From contig JBBECF010000163.1 in the NCBI GenBank assembly GCA_040881945.1, forward strand, positions 12,862 through 76,861: a stretch of 64,000 bases of DNA. Direction: 5' to 3'. Below the pieces are notes generated by a model. The model did not search any database. It saw nothing but the letters and a program-made list of their open reading frames with translations, and was not told the origin of the DNA. Each line of letters opens with the position of its first letter. Position 1 is the first letter of the stretch. The DNA comes from JBBECF01 sp040881945. Lineage in GTDB: Bacteria; Pseudomonadota; Alphaproteobacteria; Dongiales; Dongiaceae. The translations under genes were made by a program, and so were the position numbers. This document shows positions 34,072-43,196 of this stretch, one piece after another.

Positions 34072-35256
34072 ATGGCTCTCAACGCAATCTCCAACTACGC
34101 GGCCAACGTCGCGCACCGCAACTTGCAGGCGTCGGACGCGCAGGCCACATCGTCGCTCGCCAAGCTGTCCTCGGGCACGCGCGTGGTGTCGGCCAAGGAC
34201 GACGCGGCTGCGCTGGCGATCGGTTCGCGCCTCAGATCGCAGGTGTCGACGCTGCGCCAGGCGAGCGTCAACGCCGGCCAGGGCGTGTCGATGCTGCAGA
34301 TCGCCGACGGCGCCATGGCCAAGGTCAACGACGTGCTCATTCGCATGAAGACCCTGGCCGTGCAGGCCGGTTCGGGCCAGCTCTCCGGCACCGAGCGCGC
34401 CATGCTCAACACCGAGTACCAGCTCCTGCTCTCGGAAGTGACGCGCATCGCGGCGGCCACCGAGTTCAACGGCAACGAGCTCGTCAACGGCTCGCAGACC
34501 ACGGCCGGGGCCGCCATCGGCACCAGCGGGTCCTTCGCTGCCGCCGATGGCGTCTCCATCATCACCGGCCACGGCCTGACCACGAGCGCCGCGGACAACT
34601 ACACGCTGAACTACGACGCCACCGCGCACGCCTTCACCTTCTCGGGCGCCGGCATCACGCTCGCGGGCACCATCCCGTCGAGCGCCTACACCGGCACCGG
34701 CGCCGCGTCGGCGATGACCACCGGAGCCTCGGTCAAGCTGTCGAGCGCAGCCGCCTCGGCCGATCTGGTGATCGCGCTGAACACGGCGTTCCAGGCGGGT
34801 ACGAACCAGACGGCGGTCACCAGCAACGGCCTGCGCTTCAGCGGCAGCAGCACGACCACCTTCAGCTTCAAGGTGGGCACCGGCACCGACGCCGTGAAGG
34901 ACGTGATCGCCGTCAGCATCGACGGCATCAGCGCGGCCAACCTGGCGCTCACCGGCACCGACATCACCACGACAACGACCGCCGACACCGCCTCGACGCT
35001 GCTCACCACCGCGATCGACACGCTGAACACCTCGCGCTCGACCGTGGGTGCCTACCAGAACCGGCTCGAGTTCGCGCAGGCGAACATCGCCTCGGCGGTG
35101 GAAAACACCGAGGCCGCGCGCAGCAACCTCATGGACCTCGACATGGCCTCCGAGATGACCAACTTCACCTCGAAGCAGATCCTGGTCCAGGCCGGGCTGG
35201 CGATGCTCGCCCAGGCCAACCAGATGCCGCAGAACCTGATGCGGCTGTTCCAGTAA
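34072..35256 (+). CDS. Flagellin (copy 2)
   Basis: 394 residues, same length as copy 1 and collinear throughout. The N- and C-terminal export and polymerisation segments are conserved (LAKLSSGTRVVSAKDDAAALAIGSRL; SNLMDLDMASEM; MLAQANQMPQNLMRLFQ). The middle domain keeps the Ser/Thr-rich pattern, with scattered substitutions against copy 1. Part of D1 (34258-34422) is base-for-base identical to copy 1 while both flanks diverge. It is followed 28 bases later by a second fliS. An AGGAGACGAG ribosome site precedes the start. Confidence 0.96.
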   Translation: MALNAISNYAANVAHRNLQASDAQATSSLAKLSSGTRVVSAKDDAAALAIGSRLRSQVSTLRQASVNAGQGVSMLQIADGAMAKVNDVLIRMKTLAVQAGSGQLSGTERAMLNTEYQLLLSEVTRIAAATEFNGNELVNGSQTTAGAAIGTSGSFAAADGVSIITGHGLTTSAADNYTLNYDATAHAFTFSGAGITLAGTIPSSAYTGTGAASAMTTGASVKLSSAAASADLVIALNTAFQAGTNQTAVTSNGLRFSGSSTTTFSFKVGTGTDAVKDVIAVSIDGISAANLALTGTDITTTTTADTASTLLTTAIDTLNTSRSTVGAYQNRLEFAQANIASAVENTEAARSNLMDLDMASEMTNFTSKQILVQAGLAMLAQANQMPQNLMRLFQ

Positions 35257-35284
35257 AGACCGCCGAGCCGGAAGGAGAAGCGCC

Positions 35285-35713
35285 ATGAAGATCATCCATC
35301 GCCACCGCCTCGAGGACATGCTGGCCGCCAGCCCGAGCCATCTCGTCGTCATGCTCTATGACGAGGCCATCGGCGCCCTGGAGACCGCCGTCGCGGCGAT
35401 CGCCGCCGGCGACATCGAGGCCCGCTGCAATGCCGTCACCGCGGCCACCGAAATCGTCGGCTACCTCTACATGCACCTCGATCTCGAGCAGGGCGGTGAG
35501 GTCGCGCAGAATCTCGGCACCATGTACGCCCACCTGATCGGACAGATGACTCGGGTGAACTTCTACAACGACGCCGAAACGGCACGCGAGGCGGTGCGGC
35601 TGCTCCAGCCGCTGCGCGACTCGTGGGACCAGCTCGACCGCACCATCGCCGAGGACGGCCTGACCGCGGCGGCCATCGACCCGGCCCTCGCGCGCGACGC
35701 CGCGGCGGCGTAG
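35285..35713 (+). CDS. fliS: Flagellin chaperone FliS (copy 2)
   Basis: 142-residue FliS paralogue: HRLEDMLAASPSHLVVMLYDEAIGALE is closer to classical FliS than copy 1. LLQPLRDSWDQLDRTIAEDG closes the chaperone fold before an Ala tail. It lies between flagellin 2 and fliK with a GGAAGGAGAAG ribosome site. Having one fliS behind each flagellin suggests client-specific chaperones, or simply duplication with the flagellin. Confidence 0.87.
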   Translation: MKIIHRHRLEDMLAASPSHLVVMLYDEAIGALETAVAAIAAGDIEARCNAVTAATEIVGYLYMHLDLEQGGEVAQNLGTMYAHLIGQMTRVNFYNDAETAREAVRLLQPLRDSWDQLDRTIAEDGLTAAAIDPALARDAAAA

Positions 35714-35775
35714 GCGACCTCGCGGAGTAAGTCCGCCGCCGAACCTCCCCTCTCGAGCCAGGAAGGCCCGCTAAA

Positions 35776-37317
35776 ATGGCAGTACAGCCGATCGCTTTCG
35801 AACCGGCCCCGCGCGGCGGCGACGCCGCGCGGCCACGGTCCGCCGCGCCGACCGACCTGTTCGCCGTCCTGCTGCGCGGCCACGCGCAGGAGACGGACGC
35901 GCCGGCGACTCACGCGCCCGAGCGCAGCGCACCTCTGGCGGATCCCGAACCCCGGACGGAGGCCCCAACCGACGCGCCCACGCCGGAGCCGCCCACGGCC
36001 GACAGCGAACGCGACCTACCGGACGCCTCCGTCGCGGCCCTTGCGCCGTGGCTGCCGGGATTCAGCGTCCTGCCTGCGCCGGCGACCGCGGACGTGCCGT
36101 CCCTCGTTCCGCCCCTCGTTCCGGCCGCACCGCACGCCCAGGAGATCGCCGCGGCGCCGCCCCTTCCCGCTTCTGCCGCACCGCCCGCCCAGGCGATCGT
36201 CGGCACGCCGCCCCTGGCCGTGCCGGCCATCCCGGCCATCCCGGCCGTCCCAGCCGAGCCGGCCGCCCAGGCCGCGCAGGCGGTGCCGGCCGTGCCGGCC
36301 ATCCCGGCCGTGCCGACGGCCGCAGACCCGCGGCCCGCGTCCACGCCGCCGGCAGACGCGCAAGCGGCGAATCCGGCGCTCGGCCTCGCCCTCGGCAATT
36401 CTCCGACCCGGTCGCCGGTCAAGGTCGTGCCCGCCGCGCGCGTCGACCGGCCCGCCGCCGACTCGCCCGCTTTCGGGCAACCGGCGGCGGCTGTTCCACC
36501 GGCCGTTCCGGCCGCTCCGGCTCAAATCGCCGGTCTGGCCGCGGCAGCGCCGGGCGCGCCGATCGCTCTGGCCGCGCAGCAGGTTGGTGAGGCCGCTCGC
36601 GCGGCCGCCCCCGGACGGACCAAGACCGCCGGCGAGCCGGCGGCACCGGGTGGCAATCCCATCGCGCGCGTGATGACCGGGGTGACGCCGGCCGCCGGGC
36701 AGCCGCCCGCACCGGGGTCCGCTTCGCCGACTGACATCCCGCCAGTGCCCGAGTTCGCGATCGTTGATCTTGCCGCCGCGGCCGTCGCCAAGGCGGATGC
36801 CGCTGGCCTCGGCGCGACCGTGCCGCCACCCCACGCACTCCCCGGCGCGGCCCCGACCGATCAATCGGCCGCCGCCGGCGCCCGCCCCGCCGTCGCCGCG
36901 CCGCCGTTGCCCGAGCAACTCACGGTGCATATCCAGAAGGCGATCCGCGAGGGCACCGACCGGATCAACATTCAGCTCCGGCCGGCCGAACTCGGCCGCA
37001 TCGAGGTGCGGCTCGAATTCGCCCAGGACGGACGGCTGAGCGCCGCCGTGCTGGCCGATCGGGCCGAGACGCTGGACCTATTGCAGCGCGACTCCCGCGC
37101 GCTGGAGCGCGCGCTGCAGGATGCCGGTCTTAAGGCGGACAGCGGCAGCCTGACCTTCAACCTGCGCGGCGAGGGCCGCCAGGAGTTCGGCCAGGCGCTG
37201 GAGCGCCGCGCCGCCGACCCGCACGCCGCCGCAAGCGAAGCGCCCGCGCCCAATCTGCCCGAGTCCGCCGCGCTGGCGCCGTCGCGCCATATCGGCGCCA
37301 TCGATATCCACGTCTAG
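35776..37317 (+). CDS. fliK: Flagellar hook-length control protein FliK
   Basis: 513 residues. A disordered Ala/Pro-rich ruler (1-370) is followed by the globular Flg_hook domain (about 375-475: LTVHIQKAIREGTDRINIQLRPAELGRIEVRLEF). The ruler contains a run of VPAIP-type repeats encoded at about 36220-36317. FliK measures hook length and switches export specificity through FlhB. It heads fliK-flgD-flgE, the standard hook order. Confidence 0.9.
   Translation: MAVQPIAFEPAPRGGDAARPRSAAPTDLFAVLLRGHAQETDAPATHAPERSAPLADPEPRTEAPTDAPTPEPPTADSERDLPDASVAALAPWLPGFSVLPAPATADVPSLVPPLVPAAPHAQEIAAAPPLPASAAPPAQAIVGTPPLAVPAIPAIPAVPAEPAAQAAQAVPAVPAIPAVPTAADPRPASTPPADAQAANPALGLALGNSPTRSPVKVVPAARVDRPAADSPAFGQPAAAVPPAVPAAPAQIAGLAAAAPGAPIALAAQQVGEAARAAAPGRTKTAGEPAAPGGNPIARVMTGVTPAAGQPPAPGSASPTDIPPVPEFAIVDLAAAAVAKADAAGLGATVPPPHALPGAAPTDQSAAAGARPAVAAPPLPEQLTVHIQKAIREGTDRINIQLRPAELGRIEVRLEFAQDGRLSAAVLADRAETLDLLQRDSRALERALQDAGLKADSGSLTFNLRGEGRQEFGQALERRAADPHAAASEAPAPNLPESAALAPSRHIGAIDIHV
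36220..36317 (+). repeat. Degenerate tandem repeats inside fliK
   Basis: Successive nine-base units close to CCGGCCATC and CCGGCCGTG encode V/I-P-A triplets (VPAIPAIPAVPAEP, then AVPAVPAIPAVP). In-frame gain or loss of such units could change ruler length. Confidence 0.55.
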
Positions 37318-37329
37318 GAGGATCCAGAA

Positions 37330-38001
37330 ATGGCTATCAATGCCGTCACCGCGTCGTCGGTCGCCGCCCCGGCGCCCAGCCCGTTCGCGACGCTGACCGA
37401 GCGATTCGACAATTTCCTGCTGCTGCTGACCAAGCAGCTCCAGTACCAGGACCCGCTGTCGCCGCTCGACACCAACGAGTTCACGTCACAGCTCGTGCAG
37501 TTCACCGGCGTCGAGCAGGCGATCGCCACGAACAAGAAGCTCGACCAGATCATCGATCTGCAGTCGAGCGACCAGACGTCGGCGGCCGCCGCGTTGCTCG
37601 GGACCACGGTGGAAGCGAGCGGCGACAGTCTGTGGTTGGCCGACGGGCACAGCGAGGCGACCTACACGTTGTCGCGCAACGCCGCCGTCACGGCGATCAC
37701 GATCCTCGACGCGCAGGGCAAGCCGGTGCGGGTCGAGCCCGGCGCGATAACGGTGGGCAAGCACGCCTTCGCGTGGGACGGCAAGGACAACGACGGAAAC
37801 GCGCTGCCGAGCGGCGTTTACAGCATGCAGATCACCGCCGTCGACGGCGACGGCAAGACCGTCGAGGTCGTCGCCGGCACGGTCGGCCGCGTCACCGGGG
37901 TGCGCATCCGAGACGGCGAAACGTTCCTCGGCATCGGCGATCTCGAGGTGCCGCTCGGCGACGTCACGTCCATCCGAGAGGCGCAAGGCGCCACGACCTA
38001 G
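37330..38001 (+). CDS. flgD: Hook-cap / hook assembly scaffold protein FlgD
   Basis: 223 residues. The N-terminal signature LLTKQLQYQDPLSPLDTNEFTSQLVQFTGVEQ is nearly invariant in FlgD (residues about 31-62). The C-terminal Ig/Tudor-like domain carries HAFAWDGKDNDGNALPSGVY. It acts as the scaffold on which FlgE polymerises and is later discarded. It follows fliK by 12 bases and precedes flgE by 74. Confidence 0.95.
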   Translation: MAINAVTASSVAAPAPSPFATLTERFDNFLLLLTKQLQYQDPLSPLDTNEFTSQLVQFTGVEQAIATNKKLDQIIDLQSSDQTSAAAALLGTTVEASGDSLWLADGHSEATYTLSRNAAVTAITILDAQGKPVRVEPGAITVGKHAFAWDGKDNDGNALPSGVYSMQITAVDGDGKTVEVVAGTVGRVTGVRIRDGETFLGIGDLEVPLGDVTSIREAQGATT

Positions 38002-38075
38002 GGCGGCCGCAAGCCGCCGGACAGCAGCGAACGGCACGGGCCCGCGAGGGCCCCGCCAACAAGAAGGAGCTTAAG

Positions 38076-39776
38076 ATGAGTATCTACGGCGCAATGTTCT
38101 CCGGCGTCTCCGGCCTCGCGGCGCAGAGCCAGGCCCTGGGCATGATTGCCGACAACATTTCAAACCTGAACACCGTCGGTTACAAGAGCACGGTCGCGCG
38201 CTTCCAAACGCTGGTCACCGAGGCGTCGAGCACGACGACCTACTCGCCGGGCGGCGTCCGCTCGACGCCCTACCAGAAGATCGACCGCCAGGGACTGCTG
38301 CAGGGCTCGACCTCGCCGACCGACATCGCGCTGGTCGGCAACGGCTTCTTCGTTGTCAACGAAGACTCGGTGCCGGGCATCGGCGACGACTACCTGTTCA
38401 CGCGCGCCGGCAACTTCACCCCGAACGAGAACGGCGACCTGGTGTCGTCGGCCGGGTACTACCTCCAGGGCTGGCGCCTCGACAGCACCGGCGCCCTGCC
38501 GGCCAACACCACGACCCTGAACAGCCTCGAGACCGTCAACATCTCCAACCTGACCGGCGCCGCGCGGTCAACCGCGGCGATCCAGATCGCCTCGAACCTG
38601 CCGGGTCAGACGGCGGCCGGCGACGAACACACCATTACCGTCCAGGTTTATGACAAGCAAGGCAACACCCAGAACCTCACGCTCACCTGGGTGAAGACCT
38701 CGGCGAACAATTGGGCCCTGGTCGGGGACTTTCCCGCGACCGGCCAGTTCGCCTCCGACGACACCGGCGCCGCCTCCCTGTCGGGCAACCCGACCAGCTA
38801 TTTCCCGCTGGCGACCCTGACCGCCACGACGAGCATGACGCTGCTTAGCGCGGCCGGCAACATCACCGGCGCCGTCGGCGCTTTCACCGTCCCCGCCCCC
38901 GCCGGCGCCCCGCCATCGACCGACACTATCACCGTGACCATCGGCGCCGACGCCTTTACCGGGATCGTGCCGACAGTCGCCGGCAACGACTTGACCGGCG
39001 CCAGCACGATCGTCTTCAACGGCGCCGGCGGCCGCACCTTCACCTTGGACCTGCAGGGGGCGACGACCTACGATCTCGACGTCGTCGGCGAACGCACCAC
39101 GCTGCAAAATAACCTCAACGCGGCCTTCGCCGGCGTGACCTTCGACAACGGGGTGGTCGCGGGCGTGCAGCTCGGAACCGCCGTCTTCAACGCTAACGGC
39201 ACGCTAGGCAGCCTCCTCGCCACCGCGCCCTACGCCACGGTCAACGCCGCCAGCGAGTTCGAGTTCTACGTCGACTACGACGGTAACGTCTTGACCACGT
39301 CGACACAGGATCGCCAGCTTATCAGCCTTGACGTCGGCACGCCGGGCTTCGGCGACGGCCTCACGCAGTATTCGGGGTCGTTCTTCACCTCGGTGATCCA
39401 GCAGGACGGCCTGAGCTTCGGCTCCTTCACCGGCGTCACCATCGACGAAGCCGGCATCGTCACCGCCCTGTTCGACAACGGTCAGCAGCGCGATATCTAC
39501 AAGCTGCCGGTCGCCACCTTCCGCAACGCCAACGGTCTCAAGACGCAGATCGGCAACGCCTACCTGCAGACCAACCACTCGGGCAACGTGCTGTTGCTCG
39601 AGGCGAACGCCGGCGGTGCCGGCAAGATCGCGCCCAACTCGCTCGAATCCTCGACCGTCGACCTGGCCGAGGAATTCACCAGCATGATCATCACCCAGCG
39701 CGCCTATTCGGCGAGTGCGAAGGTCATCACCACCGCCGACGACATGCTCGAAGAGCTGATCCGCATCCGGCGTTAA
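38076..39776 (+). CDS. flgE: Flagellar hook protein FlgE
   Basis: 566-residue hook subunit. Start MSIYGAMFSGVSGLAAQSQAL with NISNLNTVGYKSTVARFQ, and C-terminal ESSTVDLAEEFTSMIITQRAYSASAKVI are diagnostic. A large Ser/Thr/Gly-rich D2-type domain (about 230-390) makes it longer than enteric FlgE (402). ATG at 38076 was chosen because AAGGAGC lies just upstream and the frame before it is non-coding. A terminator hairpin follows. Confidence 0.95.
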   Translation: MSIYGAMFSGVSGLAAQSQALGMIADNISNLNTVGYKSTVARFQTLVTEASSTTTYSPGGVRSTPYQKIDRQGLLQGSTSPTDIALVGNGFFVVNEDSVPGIGDDYLFTRAGNFTPNENGDLVSSAGYYLQGWRLDSTGALPANTTTLNSLETVNISNLTGAARSTAAIQIASNLPGQTAAGDEHTITVQVYDKQGNTQNLTLTWVKTSANNWALVGDFPATGQFASDDTGAASLSGNPTSYFPLATLTATTSMTLLSAAGNITGAVGAFTVPAPAGAPPSTDTITVTIGADAFTGIVPTVAGNDLTGASTIVFNGAGGRTFTLDLQGATTYDLDVVGERTTLQNNLNAAFAGVTFDNGVVAGVQLGTAVFNANGTLGSLLATAPYATVNAASEFEFYVDYDGNVLTTSTQDRQLISLDVGTPGFGDGLTQYSGSFFTSVIQQDGLSFGSFTGVTIDEAGIVTALFDNGQQRDIYKLPVATFRNANGLKTQIGNAYLQTNHSGNVLLLEANAGGAGKIAPNSLESSTVDLAEEFTSMIITQRAYSASAKVITTADDMLEELIRIRR

Positions 39777-39794
39777 CGCTTAGCCCATGAGCCC

Positions 39795-39822
39795 GGCCCC
39801 CGTTCCGCCCGGAACGGGGGCC
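39795..39822 (+). terminator. Hairpin after flgE
   Basis: Perfect 12-bp stem GGCCCCCGTTCC / GGAACGGGGGCC with a GCCC loop, 18 bases after the flgE stop. It is followed by GCGCGAAAAAT rather than a U-tract. Confidence 0.65.
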
Positions 39823-39948
39823 GCGCGAAAAATCGCCGCCCGGCCGGCGTTAACCCTGCGACTTAGGGCTTTGTTAAAGCAGACAATATAGCCTCAGGGT
39901 GAGGCAAGTTGCGCTGCCGCATCAGGCATTGATGACGGAGAATAAGGC

Positions 39949-40257
39949 ATGACGTCCGTGTATCCAGGTAGGTCGACCGCCGTGATCGGACCCGATGGCA
40001 TGCCGATCACACTCAAGGATCTGCCGCCGCCCGGCACCAAACGGTGGGTGATCCGGCGCAAGGCGGAGGTCGTGGCCGGGGTGCGCGCCGGCCTCATCAC
40101 GCTTGAGGAGGCCTGCGAGCGCTACACCCTGTCGGTGGAAGAGTTCCTGTGCTGGCAAAAGCTGATCGACCGGCACGGCCTGCGCGGCCTGCGGGTCACG
40201 CGTCTGCAGGATTACCGCGGCGCCGACCGGGCGCCGGAGGCCGTGCGCCAGAACTGA
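39949..40257 (+). CDS. sciP: CtrA inhibitor SciP (DUF1153)
   Basis: 102-residue small DNA-binding protein of the DUF1153 family. In Caulobacter, SciP blocks CtrA-activated transcription in newborn cells. The core GPDGMPITLKDLPPPGTKRWVIRRKAEVV is nearly identical to the family, and the trihelical part includes ITLEEACERYTLSVEEFLCWQ. It lies alone between flgE and fliF. The upstream region has TTAACC at 39850 and another GTTAA at 39873, CtrA half-sites without the N7 partner. Confidence 0.9.
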   Translation: MTSVYPGRSTAVIGPDGMPITLKDLPPPGTKRWVIRRKAEVVAGVRAGLITLEEACERYTLSVEEFLCWQKLIDRHGLRGLRVTRLQDYRGADRAPEAVRQN

Positions 40258-40344
40258 GTCCGGGGCGGCGTTCGCGCCCCGGTCGCCCTGCGCGCCCTTG
40301 GAGCGCCGAGTCGGCCGCCCCCGGGGGGCCCAGCGCCGCGCGCT

Positions 40345-40359
40345 AGGCAATTCTTGCCG
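40345..40359. promoter_or_regulatory. Single FlbD-like palindrome before fliF
   Basis: AGGCAATTCTTGCCG matches the palindrome with one mismatch. It ends four bases before the CtrA-like box. There is no sigma-54 element here. In Caulobacter FlbD represses the CtrA-activated fliF promoter from such a position, and this layout fits that. Confidence 0.55.
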
Positions 40360-40363
40360 CCGA

Positions 40364-40378
40364 TTAACGGCTTTTTCA
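40364..40378 (+). promoter_or_regulatory. CtrA-like box of the fliF operon
   Basis: TTAACGGCTTTTTCA: TTAA-N7-TTCA, 7 of 8 consensus bases, 78 bases before the GTG of fliF. Confidence 0.5.
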
Positions 40379-40456
40379 CCGCGGTCCCATAGTCTCGGAA
40401 ACGCCGCCGAGAGGTCGTCGCCCGCGGCAGGCGAGATCCCGAAATAAGCCGGTGCG

Positions 40457-42118
40457 GTGAACGCCTTGCTCCAAACATTGCGCAACCTCGGCCCGGCGCG
40501 GATGGTCACATTGGGCGGCGTTGCCGTCGCCCTGATCGTCTTCTTCCTATATGTGACCTCGCGCCTGGCCGGTCCCGACATGGCGCTGCTCTACGCCGAT
40601 CTCGAAGCCGCCGACGCCAGCAAGATCGTCCAGCGCCTCGAGGCGAGCGGCACGCCGTACGAGCTGGGCAGCGACGGCGGTCGGATCATGGTGCCGCGCG
40701 ACCAGGTCCTGCGGCTGCGCATGGCCATGGCCGGCGAGGGTCTGCCGAGCGGCGGCTCGGTCGGCTACGAGATCTTCGACCGCACCGAAGCCTTCGGCAC
40801 GACCAGCTTCGTGCAGCAGGTGAACCATCTGCGCGCCCTCGAGGGCGAGCTGGCGCGCACGATCGGCACGATCGCGCAGATCCGCTCGGCGCGCGTGCAT
40901 TTGGTCATTCCCGAGCGCGAGCTGTTCTCGCGCGACCGTCCGGAGCCAAGCGCGTCGATCATCCTGATCGTCGGCGGCCCGGGAAGCATCGAAAAGTCCC
41001 AGGTCCTCGCGATCCAGCACCTCGTCGCCTCCGCCGTGCCGGGCCTGAAGCCTTCGTCCGTATCGATCATCGACAACCAGGGCACGCTGCTCGCGCGCGG
41101 CCCCGACGACGGCGACCAGTCGAGCGGGGCCGGCGCCGAGGAAATGCGCCTCGCATACGAAACCCGCATGACCCGCGCCATCGAGGATCTGCTGCAGCGG
41201 TCGCTCGGCTACGGCAAGGCGCGCGCCGAAGTCTCGGTCGAGATGGATTTCGATCGCGTGACGACCAATTCCGAAACCTTCGATCCCGACGGCCAGGTGA
41301 TCCGGTCGACCCAGACCGTCGATGAGCAGGCCGATTCCACCGACGGCGCCGCCGGCAACGCCGTCACGGTCGGCACCAATCTGCCCGATCCGAACCTGAC
41401 CGCGCCGGGTGCCACGCAGAGCGCGACCAAGTCGGCCCGCACCGAGGAAACCGTCAATTACGAGGTCTCGAAAACGGTCGAGACCCACGTCCGCGAGGCC
41501 GGCTCGATCCGCCGGGTGTCGGTCGCCGTTCTGGTCGACGGCACTTACGAAGCCGCCGCCGACGGCACGACCACCTATCAGCCGCGCAGCGCCGAGGATC
41601 TGGCCCAAATCGACAAGCTGATTCGCTCCGCCATCGGCTACAACGCCGAGCGCGGCGACACACTCGAGGTCGTCAATATGCGCTTCGCCGAATTCGCCGA
41701 GGCCACCGCCGACGAGGGCGGCCTGCTGCTCGGCCTCGGCCAGAGCGACCTGATGCGCGTGGCCGAGGTTCTCGTGCTCGGCATCGTTGCCGCCTTGGTC
41801 CTGCTGCTCGTCGTCCGGCCCCTGCTCGGCCGCCTGCTCGACGCCGTGCCCGCGGCGCGGACCGGCGGCCAGTCGTTGCTCACCGACCAGTCCGGGTCGA
41901 CGCCGGCCCTGACCGGGCCGCCGCCGTTGCCCGGCGCCGCGGCGGCGGCCCTGGCACAGGCCGAAAGCACCGCCAGCGAGATCGATCAGATGATCGACAT
42001 CAACCAGGTCGAGGGCCGGGTGCGGGCGTCCTCGCTGAAGAAAATCGGCGAAATCGTCGAACGGCATCCCGAGGAAGCCGTGAACATCATGCGTGCCTGG
42101 ATGTTCCAGGAAACCTAG
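40457..42118 (+). CDS. fliF: Flagellar MS-ring protein FliF
   Basis: 553-residue MS-ring subunit that nucleates the basal body. Two membrane helices are visible (about 17-37 and 432-455), flanking the periplasmic ring-building motifs. YEIFDRTEAFGTTSFVQQVNHLRALEGELARTI is the YscJ/FliF core. The last 40 residues (NQVEGRVRASSLKKIGEIVERHPEEA) form the FliG-binding tail. The start is GTG at 40457, giving MNALLQTLRNLG; no ATG fits. First gene of the ten-gene fliF operon. Confidence 0.96.
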   Translation: MNALLQTLRNLGPARMVTLGGVAVALIVFFLYVTSRLAGPDMALLYADLEAADASKIVQRLEASGTPYELGSDGGRIMVPRDQVLRLRMAMAGEGLPSGGSVGYEIFDRTEAFGTTSFVQQVNHLRALEGELARTIGTIAQIRSARVHLVIPERELFSRDRPEPSASIILIVGGPGSIEKSQVLAIQHLVASAVPGLKPSSVSIIDNQGTLLARGPDDGDQSSGAGAEEMRLAYETRMTRAIEDLLQRSLGYGKARAEVSVEMDFDRVTTNSETFDPDGQVIRSTQTVDEQADSTDGAAGNAVTVGTNLPDPNLTAPGATQSATKSARTEETVNYEVSKTVETHVREAGSIRRVSVAVLVDGTYEAAADGTTTYQPRSAEDLAQIDKLIRSAIGYNAERGDTLEVVNMRFAEFAEATADEGGLLLGLGQSDLMRVAEVLVLGIVAALVLLLVVRPLLGRLLDAVPAARTGGQSLLTDQSGSTPALTGPPPLPGAAAAALAQAESTASEIDQMIDINQVEGRVRASSLKKIGEIVERHPEEAVNIMRAWMFQET

Positions 42119-42178
42119 GCGATATGGCACACGGCACTGCCACGACACCCGGCGCGACGTTAAGCAAGGGCTACGCAC

Positions 42179-43189
42179 TTGCGTGAGGAATTTCGCACCC
42201 TGAACGGCCCCGAGAAGGCGGCTCTCCTGATCCTGTCGGTCGGCGAAGAAAACGCAGCCAAGTTGTTTTCGCTGATGGACGACGACGAGATCAAGGAGAT
42301 CTCCCAGACCATGGCCAACCTTGGCACGGTCAGCGCCTCGCTGGTCGAGCGGCTGTTCGTCGACTTCGCCGACCAGATCTCTTCCACCGGCTCCCTGGTC
42401 GGCAGCTACGAGAGCACCGAGCGGCTGCTCGCGAAAGCACTCGATAAGAGTCGCGTCGACAACATCATGGACGAGATCCGCGGACCCGCGGGTCGCACCA
42501 TGTGGGACAAGCTCGGCAACGTCAACGAGGCGGTGCTCGCCAATTATCTGAAGAACGAGTACCCGCAGACCGTCGCCGTTGTCATGTCGAAGATCCGGGC
42601 GGACCACGCAGCGCGCGTCCTCGGCCAGCTTCCCGAGGCGTTCGCCATGGAGGTGGTCATGCGCATGCTGCGCATGGAGGCGGTGCAGAAGGAGGTGCTC
42701 GACGACGTCGAACGGACCTTGCGCACCGAATTCATGAGCAACCTCGCCCGCACCAACCGACGCGACGCGCACGAAATGATGGCCGAGATATTCAACAACC
42801 TCGACCGCAATACCGAGGCGCGCTTCATTGCCGCCCTCGAGGAGCGCAACCGCGACGCGGCCGAGCGAATCAAGGCCCTGATGTTCACCTTCGAGGATCT
42901 CGCGAAGCTCGATCCAGGCGCCGCGCAAACGCTGCTGCGGTCCTACGAAAAGGCGAAGCTGCCGCTCGCCCTCAAGGGCGCCTCGGAAGCGCTGCGCGAC
43001 TTGTTCTTCGCCAACATGTCCGAACGCGCCGGCAAGATGCTGCGCGAAGACATGGCGGCGATGGGACCGGTGCGGCTGCGCGACGTCGACGAGGCGCAGA
43101 TGGCGATGGTCAACCTTGCCAAGGAGCTCGCCGCGCGCGGCGAGATCGTGATCTCCGACAAGAAGGGCGACGACGAGCTCGTCTATTAG
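42179..43189 (+). CDS. fliG: Flagellar motor switch protein FliG
   Basis: 336-residue rotor protein that meets the stator. N-terminal LNGPEKAALLILSVGEENAAKLF, the middle EHPQ-like NEYPQTVAVVMSKI and the C-terminal torque helix FEDLAKLDPGAAQTLLRSY are visible. The last of these keeps the charged residues that interact with MotA. The only start codon in the frame is TTG at 42179; AAGGG lies eight bases upstream, so a weak TTG start is used. It follows fliF by 60 bases. Confidence 0.94.
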   Translation: MREEFRTLNGPEKAALLILSVGEENAAKLFSLMDDDEIKEISQTMANLGTVSASLVERLFVDFADQISSTGSLVGSYESTERLLAKALDKSRVDNIMDEIRGPAGRTMWDKLGNVNEAVLANYLKNEYPQTVAVVMSKIRADHAARVLGQLPEAFAMEVVMRMLRMEAVQKEVLDDVERTLRTEFMSNLARTNRRDAHEMMAEIFNNLDRNTEARFIAALEERNRDAAERIKALMFTFEDLAKLDPGAAQTLLRSYEKAKLPLALKGASEALRDLFFANMSERAGKMLREDMAAMGPVRLRDVDEAQMAMVNLAKELAARGEIVISDKKGDDELVY

Positions 43190-43196
43190 CCGCCGA

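Noticed and set aside
39850..39878. Full CtrA box before sciP
   Set aside because: TTAACC and GTTAAAG are present, but spacing is not N7; only half-sites can be claimed.
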